Assembly (NCBI GenBank): GCA_963682055.1
Contig: OY821743.1
Location: 31,730,702-31,794,701, forward strand
Direction of reading: 5' to 3'
DNA: 64,000 bases
Origin: Primula veris
Taxonomy: Eukaryota > Streptophyta > Magnoliopsida > Ericales > Primulaceae
Shown here one piece after another: positions 21,479 through 32,372 of the stretch. The translations under genes were made by a program, and so were the position numbers. Each line of letters starts with the position of its first letter. The first letter of the stretch is position 1. The notes beneath the pieces are model-generated. The model saw nothing but the letters and a program-made list of their open reading frames with translations. It had not been told where the DNA came from and made no database searches.

Positions 21479-21625
21479 TTCCAATAAAGATCACATGCAA
21501 TATTTATACCCAGATTTAGTCAATTCTTTATTTGCGGCTCGCACTACTTCAGATGCATGGTTTTAGTACTAATATATATACCAAGTCAATGTGTTCAAAA
21601 CTAAGCCATTCCAACACTATAAATA
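21479..21625 (+). promoter_or_regulatory. Promoter of FatB-C
   Basis: TATAAATA at 21618-21625, 153 bp before the ATG, with the same CCAAT and RY-type (CATGCA, TGCATG) motifs and spacing as FatB-A. The promoter looks undamaged although the coding region has a stop. Confidence 0.6.
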
Positions 21626-21777
21626 CCTCATCATACATAATAATATTCCATCAAACCAAACATACATCTTTATCTCACTTCACAATTCTAAATACTATAC
21701 TTTTTTTGAAATATACTTTTCATCTCTCAAATTTCCTATCTCCTTGAACAAAAATATAATAAAATTACACATTTATA

Positions 21778-22938
21778 ATGGCCAGTGCACGTACCTTCCT
21801 ACCGGTGTCATCCATTTCCTTTCAACACGAATCCGATATGAAAACACCCAACAAATTTGGATGTTTTACAAATATATCAAAGCCAGCACCCATAAAAGAT
21901 TTGAATTTAAAGGTAAGTATTCGGAGGCCGACCAAGATTAGCAGCACCGCGACTAAGACTCGGGGTGATGAGGTGTCATCACCCTCTTCTTCTTCAACAT
22001 TGTTCTTGAAACAACTGCAAGATTTGAACATGTTTTTTAGTCCCATAAACCCAATATTTGAGGAGTCTAAGCCAACAGAAGTTTGTGATAAGGATTCTGT
22101 CACTAACTCCGGAAGATTTGTTGAGAATGGTCTTGTTTTCCGCCAAAATTTCTCAATAAGATCATACGAAATCGGAGCAGATGGAAGAATCTCTTTGGAG
22201 GCTGTGATGAATCATTTACAAGAGGCTGGGCTTAACCATATGAAGCTTACGGGGTTATTAGGTGACGGATTAGGTTCAACGCCTGAGATGACAAAAAGAA
22301 AACTAATTTGGGTGGCAACTAAAGTTCAACTTGTTGTTGATCGTTATCCAACATAGGGTGATGATGTTGTTATCGATAATTGCATTGTTCCTTCAGGTAA
22401 AAACTGCATGCGACGTGATAATGTAATCCGTGACTGCAAAACAGGCCAGACTTTGATAAGAGCATCAAGTAATTGGGTAATCATGAATAAAGAGACAAGA
22501 AGATTGTCGAGAATACCGGAAGAAGTTCGAGCAGAAATGAGTCCTTATTTAATGGATTCAGCACCTATTATTGAAGACGATACAAACAGGCTACCAAAAC
22601 TTGATAAAAGCACATCCGATTATGTGGTGTCGGGGTTGAAACCGAGATGGAGTGACCTTGATATTAACCAACATGTTAACAACGCGAAGTATATTGGGTG
22701 GGTGCTTGAGAGTGCCCCTCCTTCGGTTCTTGAAAATCATGAGATTTCGCGTGTGACAATGGAATATAGGAGAGAGTGTCATAGAGATACCGAGTTAGAG
22801 TCCTTGACAACCGTACGTGGTGGTACCGACTTTTCCGGCTTAAGAAATGTTGAATGCAACCATATGCTCAAGCTCGAAGATGGTGCGGAGGTTATGAAGG
22901 CAAGAACTGAATGGAGACCAAGAAGCAACCTAGCTTAG
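21778..22938 (+). pseudogene. FATB: FatB-C: FatB-like thioesterase with a single nonsense codon
   Basis: Same 386-codon frame as FatB-A, but codon 193 is TAG (22354-22356) where all other copies have TGG for the Trp in RYPTWGDD. The frame continues without further stops to 22936-22938. A product stopping at residue 192 would have only part of the first hotdog half and none of the catalytic Asp/Asn/His/Cys residues. A second change turns MRRDS into MRRDN. No frameshift and little other decay are visible, so inactivation is recent. It shares the cryptic splice donor with FatB-A (GT at 21913). The downstream AUG at 22408 could only give a C-terminal piece. Confidence 0.92.
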
Positions 22939-24627
22939 AGGTTAAATTACTTGATAATCTTGTAAATGAATGTTTATAATATTCTTTTGTTCTTTAATTA
23001 TAGATATCAAAATTAATTCTGCTAAATATTTATTTTCAAACGTTCTAAAGAGTTAATTAATTAGGGATGCCAATTTGCAAGGCTAATATCTCTACTTTAT
23101 ACAATGAGTTGTTTCCTTAAAATATTATGGCTAAACAGAACTTTTTCCAGTTAATAAAGTTTCCCTTTCTGCTAAAAAAAAATGACTAGACAGAATTTTG
23201 TGTTTGGTGCTTGGGTTAAAAGAGTTACTTCTTCACTATGCTATGACATGAGTTATGGCTATAAATGCCGCTTGTTAATCACCTGAACAAACCAAAATTA
23301 AGTAAACACATATAAACAACAAATGCGAGCATAACCTTAATCAACAGTCAAGTTTGGTTCTTAGTCAAAACAAACAATACAGTCAACTTAGGCTGGTCAT
23401 ATCAGGTTTGTATGTTTTTCTTCATTTGAATTTATTATAAACACATCCTTGCAAAGAAAATGTCGGAACAATGTCAGATAAATTAAATTAATGTTTTGTA
23501 GCAATTTTACGTTACTAAATTTGTAACTCAATATATAGCAGTTTATGTTTCTAATTTCCTTACCAATTTGGAATGGTTATCGAACCCATTTAGATATGCT
23601 GGTAAGTTATAACACGTTAAAACTCAAATTGAAGTTATTTAACAGCTTTTTAAAACATTGGATTTAAAAGCAGACTACCAAATCAGAGTATAAACACAAT
23701 TTTTATAATTAGGTGTTTTCACAAGGATGATTTTCATCGTATTTGAATGAAAAGAAATAGTTTATAGATCATTGTCAAATGAGAAGTACTTTTAATTGGT
23801 TTTACGAATTAAATACAGACATATAATTCGTTGTTACAACTGTATTCATGATCACCACTTATGTACTAATTCTTGTATTTTTTTTGTCGCTAAAACTTTT
23901 GGAAACCCACTCAGAGTTGATGAACCAACAACAATGTTATTTTAATTCTGAGAGTTAATTAGAAGGACTAGAATTCGACATGATGAAGATGGAAAATTTT
24001 GATAATATAATGAGTATGAAATCTACCAAGTTATTGTTTTTATTGCTACAAGTTAGGTCATCAAAAATTTAAGTGGCATTTTTGCATTTGTGAAATTAGA
24101 CGAGGTACATAGTTTCTTATGTAAGCAGTCTATAATTAATTAAAATAAAATTTTCACAATTAAAATACATAATTACTATATTATAATCGAATTAATAGGA
24201 ATTTTCATCAGGTTCAAATAGATAGAAAAATTAATAAAAAATGAAGAGAAAAAGCAAAAGAATTTGTTACGTCTTCACATGCTAGATAAAGTGTTGGCTC
24301 CGGCCCGTGCGTGTATATATGAACTTTTTTAAAAGAATATAAATGAATGATTATTATAATATATAAAAACAATTAGTATAAGGTAAAATTTAAGATATTA
24401 TCAATGTCCTTTGTATCCTTAAATAACTCTTCTGCAAATCATGTGCTTTTATTACATGGATCAACTCCATTCTGCAGTATGATACGAGTGTTTGTTCACT
24501 ATATTTAAAAAGTTGAATACCAAATTATACATACGTAAGAATGGTTCTAATTTCCCATAGGATGTGGATCTCTAAAAGAAAGGTGTTGGACCTTTCCTAT
24601 AGAGAGCGCAATATTTAGCCAAAAGTT
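22939..24627. repeat. Spacer between C and D, lacking the minisatellite block
   Basis: No gene seen. This spacer contains the probable 3' UTR of C, one copy of the TGACTAGACAGAATT-type repeat, the segment from about 23490, and then passes at about 24095-24105 from TTGTGAAATTAGACGAG straight into TACATAGTTTCTTATG. In the other spacers the ~2.4-kb minisatellite block sits at exactly this point, so this is the state without the block. From about 24100 to 24627 it carries an A-type distal promoter, diverged, with CATGCA mutated. Confidence 0.8.
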
Positions 24628-24762
24628 GAAAATTTTCGTTTTTGCACGACACATTGTATTTGACTTCACCCATAAGGCCAATTCTCAATAAAGGGGCGCT
24701 GATTATGGAATATTATAATATTGACTCACTCAAATAATAGGAAAATCCACCACTATATAATA
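24628..24762 (+). promoter_or_regulatory. Proximal promoter of FatB-D
   Basis: TATATAATA at 24754-24762, 71-79 bp before the ATG. From 24628 on the sequence matches the promoter of FatB-I (62993-63199), not the A-type promoter; the join falls at the string GAAAATTTTCG. No RY-type CATGCA is present in this proximal part. The leader has no ATG before 24833. Confidence 0.6.
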
Positions 24763-24832
24763 GTTTCCTAAACAACATATTTCTTCATCCTAAAATCTCT
24801 CTTAAGCTCTCTCTGTCAAAACAATTTTAAAC

Positions 24833-25975
24833 ATGGCCTCTACTGGTACAATAGTTCCAATGGCATCAATCCCTTTTCCAGTCCAAACCTCAAAATCTGC
24901 CCTTGTAAGAAGTTTATACTTTAAAACTAATGTGCGGAACCCTACAAAGATAAACAGCACATCTTTAAAGACTAGGGATGGTGAGGTTTCATCCCCTTCT
25001 TCTTCATCGTCATCCTCGTCCGTAAGTTTTTTGAAGCAACTTACGGATTGGAATACGACCTTTAGTCCAAATAAATTATTCGAAGATACCAAGCAAACAC
25101 ATATAAACGATGACAATGATATACTCGTTGGAAGGCTTGTAGAGAACGGTCTTGTTTTTAGACAAAACTTCTCAATTAGATCATACGAAATAGGGGCTGA
25201 TGGTAAGGTGTCTTTGGAGGCTTTGATGAATCAGTTGCAAGAAGCGGGGCTTAACCACCTGAAGCTTACAGGGCTTCTTGGTGACGGGCTTGGCTCAACT
25301 CCCGAAATGACCAAAAGAAAGCTAATTTGGGTGGCCACAAAAGTACAACTTGCGATTGATTCTTATCCAACGTGGGGCGATGATGTTGTTATTGACAACT
25401 GGATAGTTCCCTCAGGGAAAAACTGTATGCGTCGCGATTCTGTAATCCGGGATGCTAAAACTGGCAAAGCCTTAATTAGGGCATCAAGTAACTGGGTGAT
25501 AATGAATAAGGAGACGCGTAGATTGTCAAGAATCCCTGAAGAAGTTCGAGAAGAAATGAGTCCGTATTTAAAGGATGCAACACCTATCATAAACGACGAT
25601 GCCATGAAGCTACAAAAACTTGACAAAGACACGTCTGATTCTATCGTAACAGGGCTAAAGCCAAGGTGGAGTGATCTAGACATTAACCAACATGTTAACA
25701 ATTCAAAGTATATTGGTTGGGTTCTTGAGAGCGCACCGTCTTCGATTTTCGAAAAACATGAGATTTCACATGTGACAATGGAATACAGAAGAGAATGCCA
25801 TCGAGACTCTGAGTTAGAATCCTTAACTAATGTATGTGGTGGTGGTGTCAAGGAATTATCTCATTTTGGTAATGTTGAATGCAACCATATGCTGAAGCTT
25901 GCAAGTGGTGCCGAGGTGATGAAAGCGAGAACTGAATGGAGGCCGAGAAAAAGTGGCACTCTTGAAAACCTTTAA
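24833..25975 (+). CDS. FATB: FatB-D: plastid acyl-ACP thioesterase, FatB-like, intronless
   Basis: 380 residues. Transit-peptide-like N-terminus (1 to about 65) with a nine-serine run (55-63, broken by Pro). The catalytic set is Asp283, Asn285, His287, Glu321, Cys322. CMRRDS is at 198-203 and Trp190 is kept. Like its neighbours it lacks the hydrophobic anchor: residues 71-100 are a short polar linker rich in Asp and Asn. Distinct from A-type copies in SYPTWGDD (Ser for Arg), the LMNQLQEAGLNHLK block and a longer C-terminal tail ending GTLENL. FatB-I is a near-duplicate of this gene, promoter included. The frame is complete and no disabling change is seen. Confidence 0.93.
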   Translation: MASTGTIVPMASIPFPVQTSKSALVRSLYFKTNVRNPTKINSTSLKTRDGEVSSPSSSSSSSSVSFLKQLTDWNTTFSPNKLFEDTKQTHINDDNDILVGRLVENGLVFRQNFSIRSYEIGADGKVSLEALMNQLQEAGLNHLKLTGLLGDGLGSTPEMTKRKLIWVATKVQLAIDSYPTWGDDVVIDNWIVPSGKNCMRRDSVIRDAKTGKALIRASSNWVIMNKETRRLSRIPEEVREEMSPYLKDATPIINDDAMKLQKLDKDTSDSIVTGLKPRWSDLDINQHVNNSKYIGWVLESAPSSIFEKHEISHVTMEYRRECHRDSELESLTNVCGGGVKELSHFGNVECNHMLKLASGAEVMKARTEWRPRKSGTLENL

Positions 25976-26812
25976 TTTTTTAAAAGAAAATCGCTAGACG
26001 TAGTATAAACGAATTGTGAACAATATTCTTTTATTCATCTAAATTCTTAATCCAGATGTAACTTTTGTAAATCTTATCATTGATTATTTCTTTTAACCAA
26101 CAAGCGGAGTTAAACAGTCTTACTGAATTGTAAGATAAAATAACATGATTTTGTCGGTGGTGTCTCTACGCATATATATTATATACGATATTTATTAGTT
26201 TAGATTGAATGCAAACTGGCAATTATCGCCTATGTAACACACAAAGCACGCACATTATTTTATTTTGCAATTATTAAATGTATGGAAATTAATAAATGTG
26301 GTCACTTCGAACTAATTGAAGGGAAAATAATCGACTGTGTGAAACAAACGATGCGTTCAACAGTCAATTATGGTTGGTTTGTTTATTTTAATTACGTTCA
26401 AGTCAATAACATCATATGCATCAAGTTTAAGTTCAACTATATCACGCCAGTTTTTCACTACCATCCTTTAGTTCCCCTTTTTGTTATTTTTTGTGAAATA
26501 GGTAGAGTTTAGAGGTAAAACAATATATACCCAAATACCCAATCTTTTTTCTGAATGTTTTAATTAATAAAAGATCTTCTTGACAAAGATCGTCTCCATA
26601 ACGCACATAAAAGGTCGGCAACGTTACTAGGTGCCAGAAATGTATAAAATAAAATTAAAAAAAGGTTGTTCAAGATACCGAATTTGATTTTGATAATCCA
26701 ATTTTCTTTTTTAATTGAGGGTGGTGGATACCCACTAATTTCCGGTGGCAAAATGCCTAATTACAATAGAAAATATTGAAACCGAAAGGTGCAATCAAGA
26801 AAGAAGAATACA
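25976..26812. other. 3' flank of FatB-D, no gene recognised
   Basis: AT-rich sequence with the probable 3' UTR in the first ~130 bp. Short open frames (for example 26282-26512) have no recognisable motif and no codon bias that I can see. A long homopurine or structural feature is not apparent. Confidence 0.6.
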
Positions 26813-27502
26813 CACTATAAGAAAGAAGAAAATAAGAGACCGAAATTCGGACACAAAACCTAAATCCGTCTCTAAATAAGAGAATTAGTAACCATTTTTT
26901 TATTTATTTTTTGCGTTTCTAAAGATACATAATTAGAGACTAATTTTATTTTTCCCCTAAGCCTAAGTATTTAATGACCCAAAAAAATGGTTGTCAAATA
27001 GAATATAGTACTAACATTAGAATACTACGTTATTATGTAATATCTTTTGACACAAAATATTTTTTATAAACCAATTTTTATGTTTTAGGTCTCCATATTA
27101 TATAGATTTCGAGACAAAATAATTATTTTAGTTCCTATATTTATCTTCTTCTTCTTTTGGCACAAAGACAACTTTTATTAAGCTGCAAATAATAATAGCG
27201 GAAAAAACAAAATCCGATCAAAAACCGATAAACATACACTGAAACATTTATTCGTAGACCTGCACTGCTAGGGAGAAAATAAAATTAGTTCAGGTTTTCA
27301 CCTTAAACTATCAAAATCAAGAGTAAATGAGACTTGAAACCTTATTTTTTTCTCCTTATAACCCCCCTACTTATATTACCTCTTATATCTCCGAATCAAA
27401 ATGATCAAAAAACGAGCTTTTAGACAATTCCTATATTTATCATTTAAAGACGGATTTAGAAGTTATCTCTAATTTTTGGTTTCCAAAACTCGTGTTATAG
27501 TG
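26813..27502. mobile_element. Non-autonomous CACTA-type element
   Basis: 690 bp, starting CACTATAAGAAA and ending GTGTTATAGTG, so both ends read CACTATAA inward. It is flanked by a 3-bp duplication ACA (26810-26812 and 27503-27505), the size typical of CACTA elements. No coding capacity. The subterminal part has GAGACCGAAATTCGG and CCGTCTCTAAAT motifs. A copy missing its left end, produced by the segmental duplication, lies at about 34905-35571. Confidence 0.75.
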
Positions 27503-29900
27503 ACAAGAACCACCTTTAAAATTCATTGTATTTATAGAAATAGTACCTAGAGTTTGATATTCCGATATATAAAATTAAATATTGGCAAATGATACCTTGG
27601 TAGATAACCCATAAAGGGAACCTTTTTTTTTTTTTTTTCGAAAAGTAAGCTTGTTGTTGACTAGAACTCCAAATGACCTCTTCCACAACGTGGGAAGAAA
27701 GCGCAAAACTGAATGAGATCCGACAAAAGCATAACCCGTCGGTCCCATAATTAAAGTGAACCTTTTAATTAAGGTGGTTAGGTTTTCACTCTTCATATAA
27801 CTTTCATGATCATCTAAAACTAATCCAACAGCCATAATTAAACTACAAACAATATATTTAATATAAGAAATCAATTTATACACTGCATAATTTTTTGGCA
27901 GCGTAGTTATACAGTCAGCATAATCTGAATCCAGTCTGAAACTCGTAAAAACAAAGTCGTAGTTTCAAAGTCAAACTCGTAATTCTGAAATCAAACTCAT
28001 ACTTTTAAAGTACGAGACTTGACTTTTCTGGATTGACTATTTATTTAAATTATGATTATGTAAAGTTGTGATTAGTGTTATTGTTGTAGTTGCAGTATTT
28101 TTAATATTTTATTACTGATATTTTCAGTTGTCGCATTTGCTAAAAAAAAAAAAAAAATCTATTAAATATTTTGTTGCTTAATTAGGTACTCCTATTAACT
28201 ATTTGAGAATATGAAAGCAATTTATTCATAAGTTGAAAGTTTCCGCGACCGATCACAAATAAACTTTGCTTATTCCAAATCCTGCAGCCAAATAAAACTA
28301 AGTGCATATTTCGTGGTTTTCAACATTATATATTATATGACTTAGACCACTTAGTCATTTTTTGACGACAATTTAGATTACGTACATTTCATTTTAACTG
28401 GAATAATTTCAATATCGATAGTTATACTCTATCCAACTTGAAAATATTGTCCTATAAGCTAGATTTTGAAAATTCTGAGTCATCATATCAAAATTTCAAA
28501 ACCGTCAAATGTGCATTCTCAAACAAATTTGTGAATATGCACCTATTTTTTCTTCAAAGTTTATGTTATTGGGACTGCTAAATATAGAAATCATGCATAT
28601 GTAACAAACTAGCTAGCACATAATAACATATACTTTTAGCAACAATTTAGACATATGAAATAATTTCAATGCATATGTAAATTGAGTAATTTCAGCACAT
28701 AATATCATAATTTAAATAGTAAACCCAGAAAAGTCAACTTTTTTGTAGAAAAGTCAAGACTCGTAATTCAGAAGTACGATGTTGATTTCAGAACTAAGTG
28801 TTTGACTTCGAAACTACGACTTTGTTTTTTAAGTATGAATTCAGATTATGTTAACCGTATAAAGACGCTACCTAATTTTTTATGTATAGATTGGATCACG
28901 ATCCCATATACAAAATAAGATCGTATTAATTACTCAAAACAACAATACACAATAGCATAACTATTAATTATTCCGGTGAATAATTATAAAATGATTGATC
29001 TTTATGAAAACTTTTACTCAAATTTTTGCTTCTTGCATGCGTAAATATACTGCTAAAAGTTGGTTAGATATATGCAAAGAATATGGTCTTGCTATGATCC
29101 ATAGCTATTACTCCTAATGAATATGAAGAGTTTCTTAGTAACCGCTTAGGGTTTACTTTGACTGTACCCACAGTTTAAGACCACATGCATGATATCCTTC
29201 ACAACGACATCACTCTAAGTGGCTAATATAAAGAAATGAGAAATGGTTTTGTTGATATTTTTTATTCAAAAGACAAAAGCCATAACATGCTATTGACCTA
29301 GATACACATGCATCTTTTAAAAAAAAAAATTAAAAAATTGGGAGGTTGAGGCGTTCCTATTGAAAGATATAGACCGCTATCTCAAATAGATAGACTCGTG
29401 AACAAAGTACTCTCTTTGTTCCAAATTGATGTCATCTTCTATCGTGATGTTTTTTTTTAAATGTATATACATGTAGTAGTCTGCCTAAGCCCATCCATTT
29501 TTGAGTGTTTGAAAAATAAAATAAAATAGTTCTAGGCTAAACAAAAAAATTAGTCCATAATTAATCATAATTACTGAATGAATTAATATGATTTTGGAGA
29601 ACTCTATATGAACTCTATATTTCCCTTAAATTCGTCATTATCTTAAACACAATATGTCAACATACAGTAAATACGACATTGTCCATATCATTCTTGAATG
29701 GGTCATGCATGAATTAATTCTTTATCGAAAGAAAGTCATTTAAGATTTACTATGGCCGTGACTAAACTTTAGGACACACAATGTAATGAGATAATTATTG
29801 TCTTTACACCCATTTGATTTTGTCCAATGCAGATCCATCGTACTCATACACTTTTTTAAAACGTCACATATATTAAACAGGGCGAGAACCATTCTCGTTA
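26877..29900. repeat. Duplicated segment, copy 1 (between D and E)
   Basis: Similar over its length to 34905-38730, starting at the shared string TAAGAGAATTAGTAACCA and ending around GAGAACCATTCT. It contains most of the CACTA element and, in this copy only, the MULE-type element at 27897-28872. No gene is seen in it. The two copies differ by several insertions but can be followed colinearly. Confidence 0.8.
27897..28872. mobile_element. Non-autonomous MULE-type element with long terminal inverted repeats
   Basis: 976 bp. The left end begins GGCAGCGTAGTTATACAG and the right end, read inward, begins GGTAGCGTCTTTATACGG; similarity continues for about 100 bp through AACAAAGTCGTAGTTTC. It is flanked by a 9-bp duplication TAATTTTTT (27888-27896 and 28873-28881), the Mutator size. 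The matching position in the duplicated segment (TAATTTTTT at 35951-35959) is an empty site with one copy of the 9-mer. No coding region recognised. Confidence 0.88.
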
Positions 29901-31040
29901 TACTGCTCTATTTATTACATTAATTCTTAATTAACTTTAAGTTATTGAAAAAGTCTATAGCTAGCTACCTACCTTTCCATGAACCATTTTTTTTATATAA
30001 ATTGGTCGATAAACCCACACTACCAAAAAGCGCACATATACTAACTGCCAAAACCAGTCGTTAAATTGTCGTAACGACCTTATTACAACTTAAATCAGTA
30101 ATGAAAACTTTAATGAAATAAAAACTTATAGTGCTAATGAAAAACGCAGTTCTAGTACGCATTCCAGAAAGTTGTTATAACTTTTTCATATCTTGTGCCA
30201 GCAATTGATAATTTTTTGAGATTTGAAACTTTTATATTCAATACTCCAAAAGACTTTTTTGATTTTGTGACCGTCAATCAAATCGACGTCACCTTATTTG
30301 GAATAAAAATCTTAGTCTTAGTCTAAATGGAAGTTTCGACCCTTCATCCAATAGTGCAACGAATCATTGTTTTTTGTTGAAAATAACCCACGAAATTTCG
30401 TGTAGAGGCACAACGCACCAAAATCTCATCTATCAGATCTAATCTTGTGAACCCCTAGTATCTCTAGTTACGAAATCAGAGAGGCAGAGAGATTAGATCT
30501 ACCCTTTCCAAAAAAGAGTAGTACACCATTGAAAAGTGGGGGAAGAGAAAGATTCGGAAAAAAATCAGTATCTAAAGATCGAGATAGAGATGATTGAAGA
30601 ACCACGCTATAAAACCCGGAGTAGATGGGGGCCGAATCACCACTTCTACTCCAAGACGGATGATGGCTAACAATTTAAAGAAGTCATTTTCATCATGGAA
30701 ATTTATGTATTTTACTATAAGTGTCAAAATTATATAGAGAAAAAAGTAACCATTGTTTTCATTGGTGTTTATATATGTTTACGAATGTGTCCCCCTTCTT
30801 GAGTGTATATATATGTTTTTTCTCTCGCTGGTCGGTGTGATCCCTTGATTTAGGAAAAAAATTCCTAAATAATTGGTTTCACTTTGAACCAATCTATTAA
30901 TATTTGATTACCATGGTTTTCTTACCCACGTTTTGGGTTAAACCCAACAAACACATCATTTGTTAACAAATAACAGCACGTTTGTTAATTTGAAAAAAAA
31001 AAAAAGAAACACGTCTGTTAATTGAATAGTTTACTTATTT
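29901..31040. other. Upstream region of FatB-E, no gene recognised
   Basis: AT-rich with no convincing coding region. A CACTA-like start (CACTACCAAAAAG, 30018-30030) is present without a matching second end that I could find. A perfect 14-bp palindrome CACGAAATTTCGTG lies at 30389-30402. The stretch 30400-30670 is richer in GA and less AT-rich, and may be an old gene or transposon fragment. Confidence 0.5.
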
Positions 31041-31118
31041 ATGACTTTCAACCATGCATTTTGCCAATTCTAACTTTGTGGGCTATGACTTTCAACCATG
31101 CATTGCCAGTATATATAT
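31041..31118 (+). promoter_or_regulatory. Promoter of FatB-E with a tandem RY-containing repeat
   Basis: The block TATGACTTTCAACCATGCATT occurs twice, about 44 bp apart, each with an RY-type CATGCA (31053-31058 and 31097-31102). A TATA-like TATATATTA follows at 31110-31118. A (CT)n tract at about 31161-31175 lies in the leader. No ATG occurs between about 31135 and the FatB-E start. Confidence 0.6.
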
Positions 31119-31250
31119 TAATGCTCTCATGATACTATAACTCCTACATTCAAACAATATCTCTCTCTCTCTCTCATTAATTAGCCCTCCCCATAGATCT
31201 TTCTCAAACTTACTTTCTACAAAAACTCTAAAAAAGGTTCAATTTGCATC

Positions 31251-32372
31251 ATGGCTGCTACTCTTACAAACCTTCCAATCGCATCATTTTCACATGAAAC
31301 TTCAAAATCTGCATTTACGAGAAGTTTAAACTTTAAATCTAATATTCGTAACCCTAGCAAAATAAATTGCACTTCACTTAAGACTAGAGACGGTGAGGTC
31401 TCATCCCCTTCTTCTTCTTCATCTTCCTCCATAAGTTTTTTGAAGTACCTACAAGATTGGAATATGCTTGCCACCCCCACAGGAACGATATTCGAAGAAA
31501 CTAAGGAAACCCAATTATTCGACGATGAGTTTGGCTTGAACTCTGGAAAATTTGTTGAGAATGGTCTTGTTTTCAGACAAAACTTCTCCATTAGATCCTA
31601 TGAAATTGGAGCTGATGGTAGGGTTTCTCTAGAGACACTGATGAATCATTTACAAGAGGCGGGGCTCAACCACATGAAACTTGCGGGTCTTCTTGGTGAC
31701 GGGTTAGGTTCAACCCCTGAGATGACCAAACGTAAACTTATTTGGGTGGCCACTAAAGTACAACTTGTCCTTGATCGTTATCCCACTTGGGGTGATGATG
31801 TGGTGATAGACAACTGGATAGTTCCCTCGGGAAAAAATTGTATGAGACGTGATTCAGTTATTCGCGACAGCAAAACGGGGGAGACTTTAATAAGAGCAAC
31901 TAGCAATTGGGTGATAATGAATAAAGAAACCCGAAGATTATCGAGAATACCAAAAGAAGTTAGAGCAGAAATGAGTCCGTATTTGATAGATCGCGAGCCT
32001 ATTATAGTAGACAATACTAACAATTTACCAAAAATTGATGAAAACACATCAGACTCTATCGTGACAGGGTTGAAACCAAGATGGAGTGATCTTGACATTA
32101 ACCAACACGTTAACAACTCGAAGTATATTGGTTGGGTGCTTGAGAGTGCACCTCAGGCTATTCTTGAAAATCATGATATTTCACGTGTCACAATGGAATA
32201 CAGAAGGGAGTGTCATAGGGATAGCAAGATAGAGTCGTTAACTGCTGTAAGTGGTGGTGTTGCTTGTGATTTTAACGATTTGAGTAACGTTGAGTGCCAT
32301 CACATGCTTAGGCTGGAAGGTGGTGCCGAGGTGATGAAAGCAAGAACGGAATGGAGACCGAGAAGTACTTGA
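31251..32372 (+). CDS. FATB: FatB-E: plastid acyl-ACP thioesterase, FatB-like, intronless
   Basis: 373 residues, the shortest in the array. Ser/Thr-rich transit-peptide-like N-terminus with SSPSSSSSSS (51-60). Catalytic Asp282, Asn284, His286, Glu320 and Cys321 are present, CMRRDS is at 197-202 and Trp189 is kept. It has LDWN-type spacing (QDWNML, 68-73), the remnant of the region that in canonical FatBs leads into the hydrophobic anchor; the anchor itself is missing. The ends of the protein (SRVTMEYRRECHRDSKIESL and the short PRST tail) are closer to the diverged 3' end of FatB-H than to A. It is the most separate intact member and stands in a different flank context. Confidence 0.93.
   Translation: MAATLTNLPIASFSHETSKSAFTRSLNFKSNIRNPSKINCTSLKTRDGEVSSPSSSSSSSISFLKYLQDWNMLATPTGTIFEETKETQLFDDEFGLNSGKFVENGLVFRQNFSIRSYEIGADGRVSLETLMNHLQEAGLNHMKLAGLLGDGLGSTPEMTKRKLIWVATKVQLVLDRYPTWGDDVVIDNWIVPSGKNCMRRDSVIRDSKTGETLIRATSNWVIMNKETRRLSRIPKEVRAEMSPYLIDREPIIVDNTNNLPKIDENTSDSIVTGLKPRWSDLDINQHVNNSKYIGWVLESAPQAILENHDISRVTMEYRRECHRDSKIESLTAVSGGVACDFNDLSNVECHHMLRLEGGAEVMKARTEWRPRST

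Noticed and set aside
30018..30030. CACTACCAAAAAG, a possible CACTA transposon end
   Set aside because: No matching inverted end or 3-bp duplication was found between here and FatB-E.
30389..30402. Perfect 14-bp palindrome CACGAAATTTCGTG
   Set aside because: Single occurrence with no neighbouring repeats or gene; it could be chance in AT-rich DNA.
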